Shown: one piece after another, positions 7,147 to 15,355 of the stretch | Layout of the letters: each line of letters opens with the position of its first letter | Numbering within the stretch: the first letter of the stretch is position 1 | Position numbers and translations under genes: made by a program | The notes under the pieces: model-generated | The model's input: the letters and a program-made list of their open reading frames with translations, nothing else | What the model was told of the DNA's origin: nothing | Database searches by the model: none | DNA from: Actinosynnema sp040640215 | Lineage (GTDB): Bacteria; Actinomycetota; Actinomycetes; Mycobacteriales; Pseudonocardiaceae | Length of the DNA stretch: 64,000 bases | Direction: 5' to 3' | Assembly (NCBI RefSeq): GCF_040640215.1 | Contig: NZ_JBFABG010000002.1 | Location: forward strand, 62,001-126,000

Positions 7147-7740
7147 ATGACGACCGAGGACGACCGCGCGCTGTGGACCCGCGCGGCAGCGGGCAGCGGT
7201 GCCGCGTTCGGCGTGCTGTTCGACCGGCACGCCAAGGCGGTGTACAACCACTGCTTCCGGCTCACCGCGTCGTGGTCCGCCGCCGAGGACCACCTCCAGG
7301 CCACGTTCCTGCTGGCGTGGCGCAAGCGGGGCCGGTTCCGGCTGGAACGCGAATCCGCGCTGCCGTGGCTGCTCGCGGTGGCCACCAACGTGGTGCGCGG
7401 CGAGCGGCGCACGGTCGCCCGCAGGCTGCGGCTGGTCGGCCGGGTGCCCGCCGAGCAGCCCGTTCCCGACCACGCCGACGCGGTGGCCGCCCGGGTGGAC
7501 GACCAGCGGCGGATGGCCGACCTGCTGGCGGCGGTCGACCGGTTGCCGCGCGGCGAGCGGGAAGCGCTGGCGCTGTGCGTGTGGTCGGGCGTGTCCTACG
7601 CCGACGCCGCCGGCGCGCTCGGCATCGCCGAGAGCAGCGTGCGGGCCCGGGTCAGCAGGGCCAAGGCCCGGCTGGCGGTGCTGCTCGGCGCACGTCCCGA
7701 GGTCGCCCCGTTGACCCAGCTCGCCGTGGAGGACCGATGA
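7147..7740 (+). CDS. ECF-type RNA polymerase sigma factor
   Basis: 197 residues with the two-domain ECF layout. Region 2 is FGVLFDRHAKAVYNHCFRLTASWSAAEDHLQATFLLAWRKR (in parts) with LPWLLAVATNVV. Region 4 is LPRGEREALALCVWSGVSYADAAGALGIAESSVRARVSRAKARL (in parts), a helix-turn-helix that reads the -35 element. The ATG at 7147 gives a protein of standard length; upstream codons in this frame are an extension. It overlaps the next gene by ATGA, so sigma factor and downstream membrane protein are made together, the usual arrangement of a sigma factor with its anti-sigma or sensor partner. Confidence 0.9.
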   Translation: MTTEDDRALWTRAAAGSGAAFGVLFDRHAKAVYNHCFRLTASWSAAEDHLQATFLLAWRKRGRFRLERESALPWLLAVATNVVRGERRTVARRLRLVGRVPAEQPVPDHADAVAARVDDQRRMADLLAAVDRLPRGEREALALCVWSGVSYADAAGALGIAESSVRARVSRAKARLAVLLGARPEVAPLTQLAVEDR

Positions 7741-8570
7741 ACACCACCCCGCCCCCCGCCCGCGACCTGCCGCCCGGCCGCCACGCCGAGATCCGGGCCG
7801 AGCTGGACCGCGCGACCACCGGGCCGTCGTCGGTGCGCGCCGCGCCGCTCGTCGCCGCCGCGAGCGTGGCGACCCTGGTCGTCGGGTTGTCGCTGCTCGT
7901 GCCGTGGCGGGTGCACGACCCCGGCGGGCCGGCCGGGAGCACACCGGCGGCGGGCCTGTCGGACCTGCCCCCGCAGCGCGTCGAGGCGATCGAGGAGGGG
8001 TGCGCCCGGTCGGCGGGCATCCCGCCGACGGCGAAGCTCCACCAGTACGTCGAGGACGCGGGCGGGAAGTACGCGGTGCTGTACACCGCCGACCAGGTGC
8101 TCGGCTGCACCGTGGACGGCCCGCGCCTGCCCTACGACTCCGGCCGCCGGGGCGTGCCCGCGCTCGACTGGCTGCCGGGCCCCTTCTCGGTGGACCACCT
8201 GGCCGGCGCGAGCGGCGGGGACGTGCCCGACGCCGAGGACGGGGACCGGGGCCGGTCGGGCTGGCGCGCGGTGACCGGCCGGGTCGGCTCCAACGTGGTC
8301 AGGGTGACGTTCGGCTACGCCGGCCGGACGGTCGACGCGACCCTGCGCGACGGCACCTACCTGGCCCGGATCGTGTTCCCGCCGCAGTGGGAACTCCCGC
8401 ACGACGGCTCCCGGGGCGAGGTCCGCGGGTACGACGCGGCCGGCCGGGAGCTCGGCACCGGCGCGGACGTCGAGCGGCAGTGCTACACCCGGCCCGACGG
8501 GGAGGTCGTGTACGGGGGCCAGGTCCCGCCCGACCGGTCGAGGTGCGTGCCCGCCGTGCCGTGGCCGTGA
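7737..8570 (+). CDS. Single-span membrane protein, possible anti-sigma/sensor partner of the preceding sigma factor
   Basis: 277 residues: a short cytoplasmic N-terminus (DLPPGRHAEIRAELDRATTG), one hydrophobic span (APLVAAASVATLVVGLSLLVPW), and a long exported domain with three or four cysteines (EEGCARSAG, LGCTVDG, RQCYTRPDG, RCVPAVP). The small cytoplasmic part is not a recognisable zinc anti-sigma domain (no HxxxCxxC). Its role as an anti-sigma factor is inferred only from the ATGA overlap and the shared operon. The exported half has no catalytic motif that I recognise. Confidence 0.7.
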   Translation: MNTTPPPARDLPPGRHAEIRAELDRATTGPSSVRAAPLVAAASVATLVVGLSLLVPWRVHDPGGPAGSTPAAGLSDLPPQRVEAIEEGCARSAGIPPTAKLHQYVEDAGGKYAVLYTADQVLGCTVDGPRLPYDSGRRGVPALDWLPGPFSVDHLAGASGGDVPDAEDGDRGRSGWRAVTGRVGSNVVRVTFGYAGRTVDATLRDGTYLARIVFPPQWELPHDGSRGEVRGYDAAGRELGTGADVERQCYTRPDGEVVYGGQVPPDRSRCVPAVPWP

Positions 8571-8571
8571 C

Positions 8572-9027
8572 TCAGGCGGGCGGCGGGTCGCCGACCCCGC
8601 GGTAGGGCAGCGTCTGGCTGTAGACGATGTTCGTGGTGGTGGTGCCGAACGACGTCAGCTCGTTGACCACCTGCTCCAGGTGCGCCATCGAGCCGGCGGC
8701 CACCTTCAGCGTGTAGCAGTCCTCGCCCGTGGTGCGCAGGCACTCCAGGATCTCCGGCCGTTCGGCCAGCAGCACGCGCAGCGGCTCGTGCCGGTTGCCG
8801 GGGTACTTCAGGCGCACCACGGCGAGCACGCCGTAGCCGACCTTGTCCAGGTCGACGGTCGCGCGGTAGCCGGTGATGACACCGTTCTGCTCCAGGCGCT
8901 TCACGCGTTCCGTGGTGGCCGATGCGCTGAGGTTGACCCGCCGGCCCAGCTCGGTGAGCGCGACCCGGCCGTCCCGTTGCAGCTCGGCCAGGATCGCCCA
9001 GTCGGTGGCGTCGAGCGTCTCGGTCAT
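8572..9027 (-). CDS. Lrp/AsnC-family transcriptional regulator
   Basis: 151 residues with the normal Lrp layout. The N-terminal HTH reads LDATDWAILAELQRDGRVALTELGRRVNLSASATTERVKRLEQNGVITGY (in parts). The RAM ligand-binding domain follows (YGVLAVVRLKYPG, EDCYTLKVAAGSMAHLEQVVNEL, TTTTNIVYSQTLPYR). Such proteins sense amino acids and act as dimers or octamers. It diverges from the luciferase-like gene at 9120 with a 92-bp shared promoter region, so that operon is a plausible target. Confidence 0.92.
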   Translation of the reverse strand: MTETLDATDWAILAELQRDGRVALTELGRRVNLSASATTERVKRLEQNGVITGYRATVDLDKVGYGVLAVVRLKYPGNRHEPLRVLLAERPEILECLRTTGEDCYTLKVAAGSMAHLEQVVNELTSFGTTTTNIVYSQTLPYRGVGDPPPA

Positions 9028-9119
9028 CCGGCCAAACTACCGTGGAATCCACGGCGGGCACGGGCCGATGCCGTGAGGAGTCCCTTCACCGTTCCCCCAC
9101 CGCGACATAACCTTGGGGC

Positions 9120-9950
9120 GTGTTGATCGGTGTGAACGTCCCCAACTTCGGACCCGGCACGTCCCCGGCGGCGCTGCGCGACTGGGCGCGGACCGTGGAG
9201 GGGCTGGGGTTCGACCTGCTGATGGTCTCCGACCACGTGGCGGTGACGCCCGATGTCGCCGAGCAGTACCCCGCGCCGTTCTACGAGCCGTTCACGACGC
9301 TGTCCTGGCTCGCCGGCGTGACCGGGCGGATCTCGTTGGGCACCACCGTGCTGATCGCGCCGTACCGGCACCCGCTGCTGGTCGCGCGGATGGCCGCGAA
9401 CCTGCACCAGCTCAGCGGCGGGCGGCTCGTGCTCGGCGTCGGCGTCGGGTGGGCGGAACAGGAATTCGCGGCGCTCGGCGTGCCCTTCCGGCAGCGCGGG
9501 AAGCTGACCGACGAGCTCGTCGTGGCGCTTCGGGAGGCGTGGCGGGACGAGGCCGACTACGGTTCCGGGCGGATACCGATCTGGGTCGGCGGGCACAGCG
9601 ACGGTGCGTTGCGGCGGGCCGTGCGGCACGGGGATGCCTGGCACAGCCTGCGATTGACGCGTTCCGCGTGGCGGGAAGCGTTGTCGCGCTTGGCGAGGAT
9701 TTCCGAGGAAGAGGGGAAACCGCTGCCCGCCTTGGCCCCGCGCATCCTCCTGCGGATCACCGAGCGGCCGTTGACCGAACGGCGGATGGGCGAGGGCGAC
9801 GTCGAACAGGTGATCGGCGACCTGGTGCTGCTGAGGGAGCAGGGCGCGCACGCGGTGGTGCTGGACCCGTTCGTCGGCGATCCCGCCGAGACGCTCGAAC
9901 CCGAGGTGGCGTGGCACGCGCTCGCCACCGTGCGAAAGGAATTCCGGTGA
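9120..9950 (+). CDS. Luciferase-like (LLM class) F420-dependent oxidoreductase
   Basis: 276 residues of a TIM-barrel flavin/F420 enzyme. Recognisable segments are GVNVPNFGPG at strand 1, GFDLLMVSDHVAVTP, GRISLGTTVLIAPYRHPLLVARMAANL and LSGGRLVLGVGVGWAEQEFAALGVPF, the hallmark of the Rv-type LLM F420 family. The substrate is unknown. The GTG start lies 6 bases after a TAACCT -10 element (9108-9113), suggesting a leaderless message. The stop overlaps the deaminase start (GTGA), so the two genes are coupled, which hints that both act on one heterocyclic compound. Confidence 0.88.
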   Translation: MLIGVNVPNFGPGTSPAALRDWARTVEGLGFDLLMVSDHVAVTPDVAEQYPAPFYEPFTTLSWLAGVTGRISLGTTVLIAPYRHPLLVARMAANLHQLSGGRLVLGVGVGWAEQEFAALGVPFRQRGKLTDELVVALREAWRDEADYGSGRIPIWVGGHSDGALRRAVRHGDAWHSLRLTRSAWREALSRLARISEEEGKPLPALAPRILLRITERPLTERRMGEGDVEQVIGDLVLLREQGAHAVVLDPFVGDPAETLEPEVAWHALATVRKEFR

Positions 9951-10363
9951 ACGAAGAGCACTTGCGGCGCGCCATCGCCTTGGCCGCCGAGGCCCGCGCG
10001 GGCGGCAACCCGCCGTTCGGCTCCCTCCTGGTCGGGCCGGACGGCGCGGTGCTGGCCGAGGAGCGCAACAGCAGCCTGACCGACCGGGACATCACGGCCC
10101 ACCCCGAGTTGAAGCTGGCCCGGTGGGCGGCGCGCGAGCTGCCGCCCGAGGTCGCCGCCGGGACCACCATGTACACCAGTTGCCAGCCGTGCGGGATGTG
10201 CGCGGGGGCGCTGGCGCGGTCCGGGCTCGGGCGCGTGGTGTTCGCGCTGTCGGCCGAACAGCTCGACGGGCTCAAGCCCGGTGGCGGTTTCCCGGACGTG
10301 CCGACCGAGGGCCCGGCGCTCCACGACGAGGCCGGTGTTCCCTTGATCGGTTACTACTCCTAG
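9947..10363 (+). CDS. Cytidine/deoxycytidylate deaminase-like nucleoside deaminase
   Basis: 138 residues with the zinc deaminase signature. AHPELKLARWA carries the HxE motif (here HPE rather than HAE) and TSCQPCGMCAGAL the PCxxC motif. Together these supply the zinc ligands and the catalytic glutamate. NPPFGSLLVGPDG is the usual strand preceding them. The family deaminates guanine, cytosine, nucleosides or related bases. The start is a GTG overlapping the luciferase-like gene stop, so the pair is an operon. An 11-bp hairpin follows the stop and probably ends the transcript. Confidence 0.9.
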   Translation: MNEEHLRRAIALAAEARAGGNPPFGSLLVGPDGAVLAEERNSSLTDRDITAHPELKLARWAARELPPEVAAGTTMYTSCQPCGMCAGALARSGLGRVVFALSAEQLDGLKPGGGFPDVPTEGPALHDEAGVPLIGYYS

Positions 10364-10373
10364 TTCCACCGGG

Positions 10374-10403
10374 GGAATACCGGGGCACGCCACCCGGTAT
10401 TCC
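10374..10403 (+). terminator. Terminator-like hairpin after the deaminase gene
   Basis: GGAATACCGGG (10374-10384) and CCCGGTATTCC (10393-10403) form a perfect 11-bp stem with an 8-nt loop, starting 11 bases after the stop. There is no T-tract, as is common in actinobacteria. Confidence 0.6.
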
Positions 10404-10441
10404 ACTCGGGCGTTCCAGCGCCGGGGGTGCGCATTCCGGTC

Positions 10442-10461
10442 GCGACCCGATATCGGGTCGC
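10442..10461. repeat. Perfect 20-bp palindrome in front of ESX module 1
   Basis: The core GACCCGATATCGGGTC (10444-10459) extends by two pairs on each side without a loop. Continuous palindromes of this length usually bind a dimeric regulator; no candidate protein is adjacent. It lies 336 bases before the EspG-like start. Confidence 0.5.
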
Positions 10462-10796
10462 CGTACTCCCGGTGACATCCGATCGAGCGTCTCGATACGG
10501 AGTGGTGTTCCCGCGGCGAACCCGGGTGCGGGTCACCGGAGCGCCTGCCAGGTCGTGATCGTGGTTCAGCACTCCGGTCGACGGCCCGACCTCGGTGCAG
10601 CCCGGCCGAGTGGTGCGCACTTCGGTGTACGAGCAATTCCACCAAGTGACGGGAATAAAGCGGAATTCGTCCCCCGTTGGAAGGAATTCCGCCCAGCCAA
10701 TGGGTGAGCGGAGTGCCCCTCCGCAATCATCGGGCCTCACCTCGCGGATTTCCTGCCATCATATCCGGCAGCGGCGGGGGAAGGCGGGGATATCGG

Positions 10797-11579
10797 GTGT
10801 CGACGGGAATGGTGTGCACGTACGCCGAACTCGACGCGCTCGGCGAGGCGTTGCGCTTGGACGTGCGGGTGTTCCCGTTCGACGTCGGCCACCACGGTCC
10901 GACCCGCCGGGAGCGGCTGACCGTGGTGGTGGAGGCGCACCGCGGTCTGGCGGCCCGGGGTCTGGTCCGCGAGGGCGAGTTCGCCCCCGAGCTGGTGGAG
11001 TCGCTGCGCCTGCTGGCCGGCGGCCGGGTGGCCGTGGCCCTGGTGGGCACGTCGGGCGAGGACCGGCCGGTGGCGCTGGCCGTGGCGGACGACCGGTCCG
11101 GGCTGCTCGCCGTGGGCGGCGACACGTCCATCACCTTCCACCGGCGGCACCCGGACGCCGTGGTGCCGGCGCTGGTCGACCTGCTGCCCGCCGTCCGGCC
11201 GGGTCCGGGCTCGCCGGTGACCCTGGCGAACGCGGTGCCACCCGCGCGCGACCAGGACGAGGACTTCGCCGACTTCCGCTTCACCGGCACCCGCCGACCG
11301 GCCGCCCGCTCGGCGCGGGCGGCGGTGGAGGACATCCTCCGCCGGCCCAGGGTCGGTGCGGGCTACTTCGTGGTGACGGCGGACGGGGCGGACCGGGGCG
11401 CGCTCAGCTTCCTGGACACCGACCTCGGCGGGTACGCGGTCCTGCCGGGCGTCGACGGCGGTGGCGCGCAGTCGGTCACCTACGCCCCGGCCGACCGGCC
11501 CGCGCTCGTCCGGCACCTGTCCCGCTTGGCCGGCACCGGGCCGGCCGTCCCCCCGACCGGGAGGTCACCATGGCGGTAG
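10797..11579 (+). CDS. EspG-like ESX secretion-associated chaperone (module 1)
   Basis: About 260 residues. Seen: YAELDALGEALRLDVRVFPFDVGHHGPTRRERL near the N-terminus, followed by an alternating beta-alpha protein (VAVALVGTSGEDRPVALAVADDRSGLLAV) and a C-terminal ARSARAAVEDILRRPRVGAGYFVV segment with GYAVLPG. Length and layout match the EspG family (PF14011), cytoplasmic chaperones that hold PE-PPE pairs before type VII export. The GTG at 10797, behind GGGGGAAGGCGGGG, gives the family length; an ATG at 10809 is an alternative. The next gene, a PE-like protein, starts within its last codons. Its counterpart in module 2 is at 48536-49303. Confidence 0.82.
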   Translation: MSTGMVCTYAELDALGEALRLDVRVFPFDVGHHGPTRRERLTVVVEAHRGLAARGLVREGEFAPELVESLRLLAGGRVAVALVGTSGEDRPVALAVADDRSGLLAVGGDTSITFHRRHPDAVVPALVDLLPAVRPGPGSPVTLANAVPPARDQDEDFADFRFTGTRRPAARSARAAVEDILRRPRVGAGYFVVTADGADRGALSFLDTDLGGYAVLPGVDGGGAQSVTYAPADRPALVRHLSRLAGTGPAVPPTGRSPWR

Positions 11580-11977
11580 GCGGTTTCTTCCAGGGGATCG
11601 ACGACATGTCCGGAGCCGTCCAGGGCTTCCGGGCCGCGACGGCCGCGGGCTTCACCATCAGCCGGGAGGGCGGTGCGGCGCTGCTGGCCGCGATCTCCAC
11701 GATGCTGGCCGCGCTGGAGCAGACGCTCGCCGACAGCGCGGTGCTCAGCCAGGAGCCACCGCTCGGCACGACGCCCGCCGCGAAGGTCTACCGACCGTTC
11801 CTCGCGACCATCGCGAGCGACCCCGCCCAGGGGTTCTTCCCCGCCGTGCGGAAGCTCCAGCAGGACCTCAACCAGTTGGCGGACGACGTCCGGCGGTCGA
11901 TGGGCGTCTACCGGTCCACCGACGACGGCAGCGCGCACGACCTGAACTCCGCCGGCGGCCCGACCGCCGGCGCTTGA
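11570..11977 (+). CDS. Small helical PE/WXG100-like ESX protein (module 1) with YxxxD
   Basis: 135 residues, almost all alpha-helical and Ala/Leu-rich, with a glycine/serine C-tail. Residues 114-118 (YRSTD) fit the YxxxD/E export signal of type VII substrates and lie where it is expected, just after the second long helix (QQDLNQLADDVRRSMGV). The PLGTTPAAK turn at 64-72 between the helices has a counterpart in the equivalent protein of module 2 (PLGANPVGDK). It overlaps the EspG-like gene and precedes a DUF3558 lipoprotein and the PPE-like protein. I infer that it is the small partner of the PPE-like protein. No WxG motif is present in it. Confidence 0.72.
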   Translation: MAVGGFFQGIDDMSGAVQGFRAATAAGFTISREGGAALLAAISTMLAALEQTLADSAVLSQEPPLGTTPAAKVYRPFLATIASDPAQGFFPAVRKLQQDLNQLADDVRRSMGVYRSTDDGSAHDLNSAGGPTAGA

Positions 11978-11993
11978 TCGACCGGGAGCACGC

Positions 11994-12554
11994 GTGAACT
12001 CTCGACTCTGCCTGGCCTGCCTGACCACCGTCCTGCTCGCCGTCGGCGCGTGCAGCACGTCGACCGCCGGGCACGCCAGACGCGCGTCGAGCACCTCGGC
12101 CGGACCGACCCGCAGCGCGTCGAGCACCGCCGGCGCACCCCCGTCGAGCACCACGAACACGGGCGCGACGCTGGAGGAGACCGACCCGTGCGCCCTGATC
12201 ACCCGCGAGGAGGCCGAACGCGTGCTCGGCCGGCTGCGCCAGGACCCCGAACCGCGCACACTCGGCTCCGCCACCACCTGCCGGTACTCCCCGGAGACCG
12301 CCACCGTCATCCTCGCCGTGCGGACCAACGTCGGGCTCACCGGCGTGCAGGCCAACGGCGGCGAGATCAAGGAGACCTCCGTGGGCGGCCGGCCCGCCAA
12401 GGAGCTGCTCGACGCCACCGGGAGCTGCGGCATCTACCTCGGGGTCACCGACCGCTCGCGGGTCGACGTCGTGGTCAACGCGACCAGCAGCGGGCGGGAA
12501 CCCTGCCCCATCGCCAACCGGGTGGCCGAAGTGGTCGAACCGAGACTGCCGTAA
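11994..12554 (+). CDS. DUF3558-family lipoprotein within ESX module 1
   Basis: 186 residues. LLAVGAC is a clear lipobox with the acylated cysteine at residue 20, followed by a Ser/Thr/Ala-rich spacer (~21-58). The folded part starts with TDPCALITREEAERVLG, the typical opening of DUF3558 proteins, then SATTCRYSP and GSCGIYL, and ends CPIANRVAEVVEPRLP. DUF3558 lipoproteins are frequent in actinobacteria beside ESX genes and sit on the outer face of the membrane; their role is not established. It begins at a GTG 16 bases after the PE-like gene, so it is in the operon. Confidence 0.85.
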   Translation: MNSRLCLACLTTVLLAVGACSTSTAGHARRASSTSAGPTRSASSTAGAPPSSTTNTGATLEETDPCALITREEAERVLGRLRQDPEPRTLGSATTCRYSPETATVILAVRTNVGLTGVQANGGEIKETSVGGRPAKELLDATGSCGIYLGVTDRSRVDVVVNATSSGREPCPIANRVAEVVEPRLP

Positions 12555-12579
12555 CCGACAGGCACGAGGGGGCTGGGAG

Positions 12580-14055
12580 ATGGAGCAGGGGGCTTCGAGG
12601 CAGCCGCACGACCCGTACGAGCGCTACGGGTTGGACCGGCACACCGCTGCCCGGACCGACCGGGAACTGCTGGACCAGGTGGCCCGGGAGCAGGGCGTGG
12701 GAGGGCCGTTCGCCCGCTACCTCACCGAGCTCCTGCACCCGGGCCGGGTGGACGACCTGCTGGACCACCAGGCCGTTCAGCTCAAGGAGGGGGTGCTCAC
12801 CAGGAGCGCGCCGCCGGAGCCGGGTGCCTACTACCCGGCGATCCCGCACGAGGAGCTCTACCAGAGCGTGCACACCGAGGTGGACCCCGGTGTGGTGGGC
12901 GAGATGGCCGCCGCGTGGAACAGCCTCGGCAACGCGCTCACCGGCTTCACCCGGTCCATCGCCCAGGCGATCACCGCCAGCGAGGCGGACTGGGTCGGCA
13001 CCGCCGGGGACGGTGCCCGGCAGGCGCTGGCCGACCTGGGCAACCGCGCCGGGGAGGCGGGGGTGTCCGCCCAGTTGGCGGGCACGCTGTTCACCCAGCA
13101 GTCGCGGGCGTTGTCCGACGCCAAGAACAGCGTGCCGCCGCCACCCGCGCAGCCCTTCGACGTGCGGGCGGCCAACGAGCGGTTGTTGCGGATCACCGAC
13201 CCCGTGGAACTCGTCCGGCAGGCGACCGCCGACCGGGAGGTGTTCGAGCAGCAGCAGAAGGACCACCGGGAAGCGGCACGGGTGGTGGAGACCTACGACC
13301 GCACCGTGGCGCAGACGGCCGCCGCGCAGCCCGCTTTCGCGCCGCTCCCCCCGGTGCCGCAGGGGGAGGCGCGCTCGACGCCGGAATCGCCGGGCGATCC
13401 TCGGGAGACCTCGTCGCGGCGGGCGGTACCCGAGGTTTCCGGCACCACCGAGACCTCCACCTCGACGCCCACCGCGTTACCCGGTGCGCCACCCGGTGCG
13501 CCGCCGGGGAATCCGGCCGGGCACGCGCCGGGCGGCGGGGTGACCCAGCCCGGAAGCGCCGGACAGGCCCCGGAGCCGGTACCCGGCAACCGCCCCGGCA
13601 GCCCGGCGGGCGGTGGCGTTCCGGGCGGAGGCGTGCCGGGTGGGGGCTTTTCCGGTGTGGGTGCGGTACCCGGCGGTGGGTCCGGCCGGGCCGGTGGGAC
13701 GGCTGGACGTGGGGGCGGCGTGCCTCGGATCGGCGGACCCGGCGGTGCCGGCACCGGTCTGGGCAGGCCGGGTGGCGCGTCCGGGGGCGGCACGCCCGGC
13801 GGCGGCTCGGGAGTCGGGACGCCCGGTGGTCCGGGCGCGCAGGTCGCGCGGACGGGCGGCACGGCCGGTGCGCGCGGACCGGGTGGTCCGGCCGGTGTGG
13901 GTGGTGTCGGTGGCGTCGGTGGCGTCGGCGGGGCCCCGCGAGAGGAGGACGTCGAGCACCAGCGGGCGTCCTACCTGCTGGAGCCCGACCCCGACGAGGT
14001 GTTCGGCGCGTCCGGGGCGAGCGCGCCCCCGGTGATCGGCGACTGGGACCAGTGA
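12580..14055 (+). CDS. PPE/WXG-like ESX substrate with long Gly/Pro-rich tail (module 1)
   Basis: 491 residues. A unique N-terminal extension (~1-90) precedes a helical domain beginning PHEELYQSVHTEVDPG. It includes W113 and the helix-turn motif W138-V-G (ITASEADWVGTAGDGARQAL) and runs to about residue 235. From there the protein is low-complexity: acidic/Ser/Thr, then Gly/Pro-rich repeats with GGGVPGGG-type units. The final 40 residues return to a specific sequence with EDVEHQRASYL and APPVIGDWDQ. The helical domain aligns without gaps (offset 69) to the PPE-like protein at 46986, and the tail motif is shared too. I infer an ESX-exported cell-surface protein handled by the EspG-like chaperone. 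It closes module 1. Confidence 0.82.
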   Translation: MEQGASRQPHDPYERYGLDRHTAARTDRELLDQVAREQGVGGPFARYLTELLHPGRVDDLLDHQAVQLKEGVLTRSAPPEPGAYYPAIPHEELYQSVHTEVDPGVVGEMAAAWNSLGNALTGFTRSIAQAITASEADWVGTAGDGARQALADLGNRAGEAGVSAQLAGTLFTQQSRALSDAKNSVPPPPAQPFDVRAANERLLRITDPVELVRQATADREVFEQQQKDHREAARVVETYDRTVAQTAAAQPAFAPLPPVPQGEARSTPESPGDPRETSSRRAVPEVSGTTETSTSTPTALPGAPPGAPPGNPAGHAPGGGVTQPGSAGQAPEPVPGNRPGSPAGGGVPGGGVPGGGFSGVGAVPGGGSGRAGGTAGRGGGVPRIGGPGGAGTGLGRPGGASGGGTPGGGSGVGTPGGPGAQVARTGGTAGARGPGGPAGVGGVGGVGGVGGAPREEDVEHQRASYLLEPDPDEVFGASGASAPPVIGDWDQ

Positions 14056-14080
14056 GGGGGAGAGGGGTGTCGCGGGAAGT

Positions 14081-15355
14081 TCACCGCAAGCCCAGGTGGT
14101 CGCGGAGGGTCGGCCCGGTGTAGTCGGTCCGGAACACCCCGCGCTCCTGCAACAGCGGCACGACGGTGTCGGCGAACGCGTCGAACCCGCCCGGGGTCAC
14201 GTGCGGCACCAGGATGAACCCGTCGCTGGCGTCCGCCTGCACCAGGTCGTCGATCTGCGTCGCCACGGTGTCCGGTGACCCGATGAACGTCTGCCGCGCG
14301 GTCTGCTCGATGACCAGGTCGCGGATCGACAGGTTCTTCGCCGCCGCCAGCCCGCGCCACTCCCGCGCCTTCGCCACGGGGTCGCCGTGACCCCGCACAC
14401 CGGCCCGACCGCGCGCGACGGTGTGCTCCCCCACCAGCGGGTCGACCTCGGGCAGCGGCCCGTCCGGGTCGTGCTCCGACAGGTCCCGGTTCCACACCTG
14501 CTCCAGGAACTTGATCGCGGTCTGCCCGCTCACCTGCTGCCGACGCACCTCGTGCGCGAGCTCCCGCGCCTCGGAATCGCTGTCCCCCAGCACGAAGGTC
14601 GCGGCGGGCAGCACCTTGAGCTGATCCGGCGTGCGCCCGTACTTGGCCAACCGGTCCTTGACGTCGGCGTAGAAGGCCTTGCCCTCGGCCAGGGTCGCGT
14701 ACCGGCTGAAGATGGCGTCCGCCTTGGCGGCGGCGAACTCCCGGCCCTCGTCGGAGTCGCCGGCCTGGAGGATCACCGGCCTGCCCTGCGGCGAGCGCGG
14801 CAGGTCGAAGCGGCCGGAGATGTCGAAGAACTCGTCCCGGTAGGCGAAAGCGCCGTCCTCGCGCCACGCGTCGAAGAGCGTGGTGGCCGCGTCGAGGAAC
14901 TTCTTCGCCCGCTCGTAGCGCTCGTCCTCGGCCAGGAAGCCGCCGCGCCGGAAGTTCTCGCCGGTGAACGCGTCCCACGAGGTCACCACGTTCCACGCGG
15001 CCCGCCCGCCGGACAGGTGGTCCAGCGAGGTGAACTGCCGCGCCACCTCGAACGGCTCGTTGAACGTGGAGTTGATGGTGCCCGCCAGCCCCAGGTGCGT
15101 GGTCACCGCCGCCAGACCGGCGAGCACCGTGAACGTGTCCGGCCGGCCCACCACGTCCAGGTCGTAGATCAGTCCGCTCTGCTCGCGCAGCCGCAGGCCC
15201 TCGGCCAGGAAGAAGAAGTCGAACTTGGCCCGCTCGGCGGTCCGCGCGAAGTGCGTGAACGAGGAGAAGTCGATGTGGCTGCCCGCTCGCGGATCGCTCC
15301 ACACCGTCGTGTTGTTCACGCCGGGGAAGTGCGCGGCCAGGTGGATCTGCTTCAT
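14081..15355 (-). CDS. NtaA/SnaA/DszA-family FMNH2-dependent monooxygenase
   Basis: 424 residues, the usual size of this luciferase-like subfamily. Signature segments are MKQIHLAAHFPGVNNTTVWSDP at the start (in parts), FDFFFLAEGLRLREQSG, WNVVTSWDAFTGENFRRGG (WNxVTS is diagnostic), VILQAGDSDEGREFAA, and the C-terminal FIGSPDTVATQIDDLV. Enzymes of this group use reduced FMN from a separate reductase to oxidise sulfonates, dibenzothiophene, nitrilotriacetate or similar compounds. It is the second gene of a two-gene operon; its ATG overlaps the stop of the upstream luciferase-like gene. No flavin reductase lies next to it; two reductase genes lie 34 kb away in this window. Confidence 0.92.
   Translation of the reverse strand: MKQIHLAAHFPGVNNTTVWSDPRAGSHIDFSSFTHFARTAERAKFDFFFLAEGLRLREQSGLIYDLDVVGRPDTFTVLAGLAAVTTHLGLAGTINSTFNEPFEVARQFTSLDHLSGGRAAWNVVTSWDAFTGENFRRGGFLAEDERYERAKKFLDAATTLFDAWREDGAFAYRDEFFDISGRFDLPRSPQGRPVILQAGDSDEGREFAAAKADAIFSRYATLAEGKAFYADVKDRLAKYGRTPDQLKVLPAATFVLGDSDSEARELAHEVRRQQVSGQTAIKFLEQVWNRDLSEHDPDGPLPEVDPLVGEHTVARGRAGVRGHGDPVAKAREWRGLAAAKNLSIRDLVIEQTARQTFIGSPDTVATQIDDLVQADASDGFILVPHVTPGGFDAFADTVVPLLQERGVFRTDYTGPTLRDHLGLR

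Larger units (their letters stand above)
10364..10796. other. 433-bp gap upstream of ESX module 1, with palindromes
   Basis: No supported gene. The gap contains the terminator-like hairpin at 10374-10403, a 20-bp perfect palindrome (10442-10461), and an A+T-richer stretch (10630-10790) with repeated GGAATT elements. GCGGAATT (10660-10667) pairs with AATTCCGC (10685-10692). The promoter of the downstream ESX operon must lie here. Confidence 0.5.

Noticed and set aside
5586..7412. 608-codon open frame on the minus strand
   Set aside because: Runs antisense through the EamA, SDR and sigma factor genes; Arg/Ser/Thr-rich composition typical of a high-G+C shadow.
10360..10740. 126-codon minus-strand frame in the gap before ESX module 1
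   Set aside because: No recognisable domain. It crosses the terminator-like hairpin and the 20-bp palindrome.
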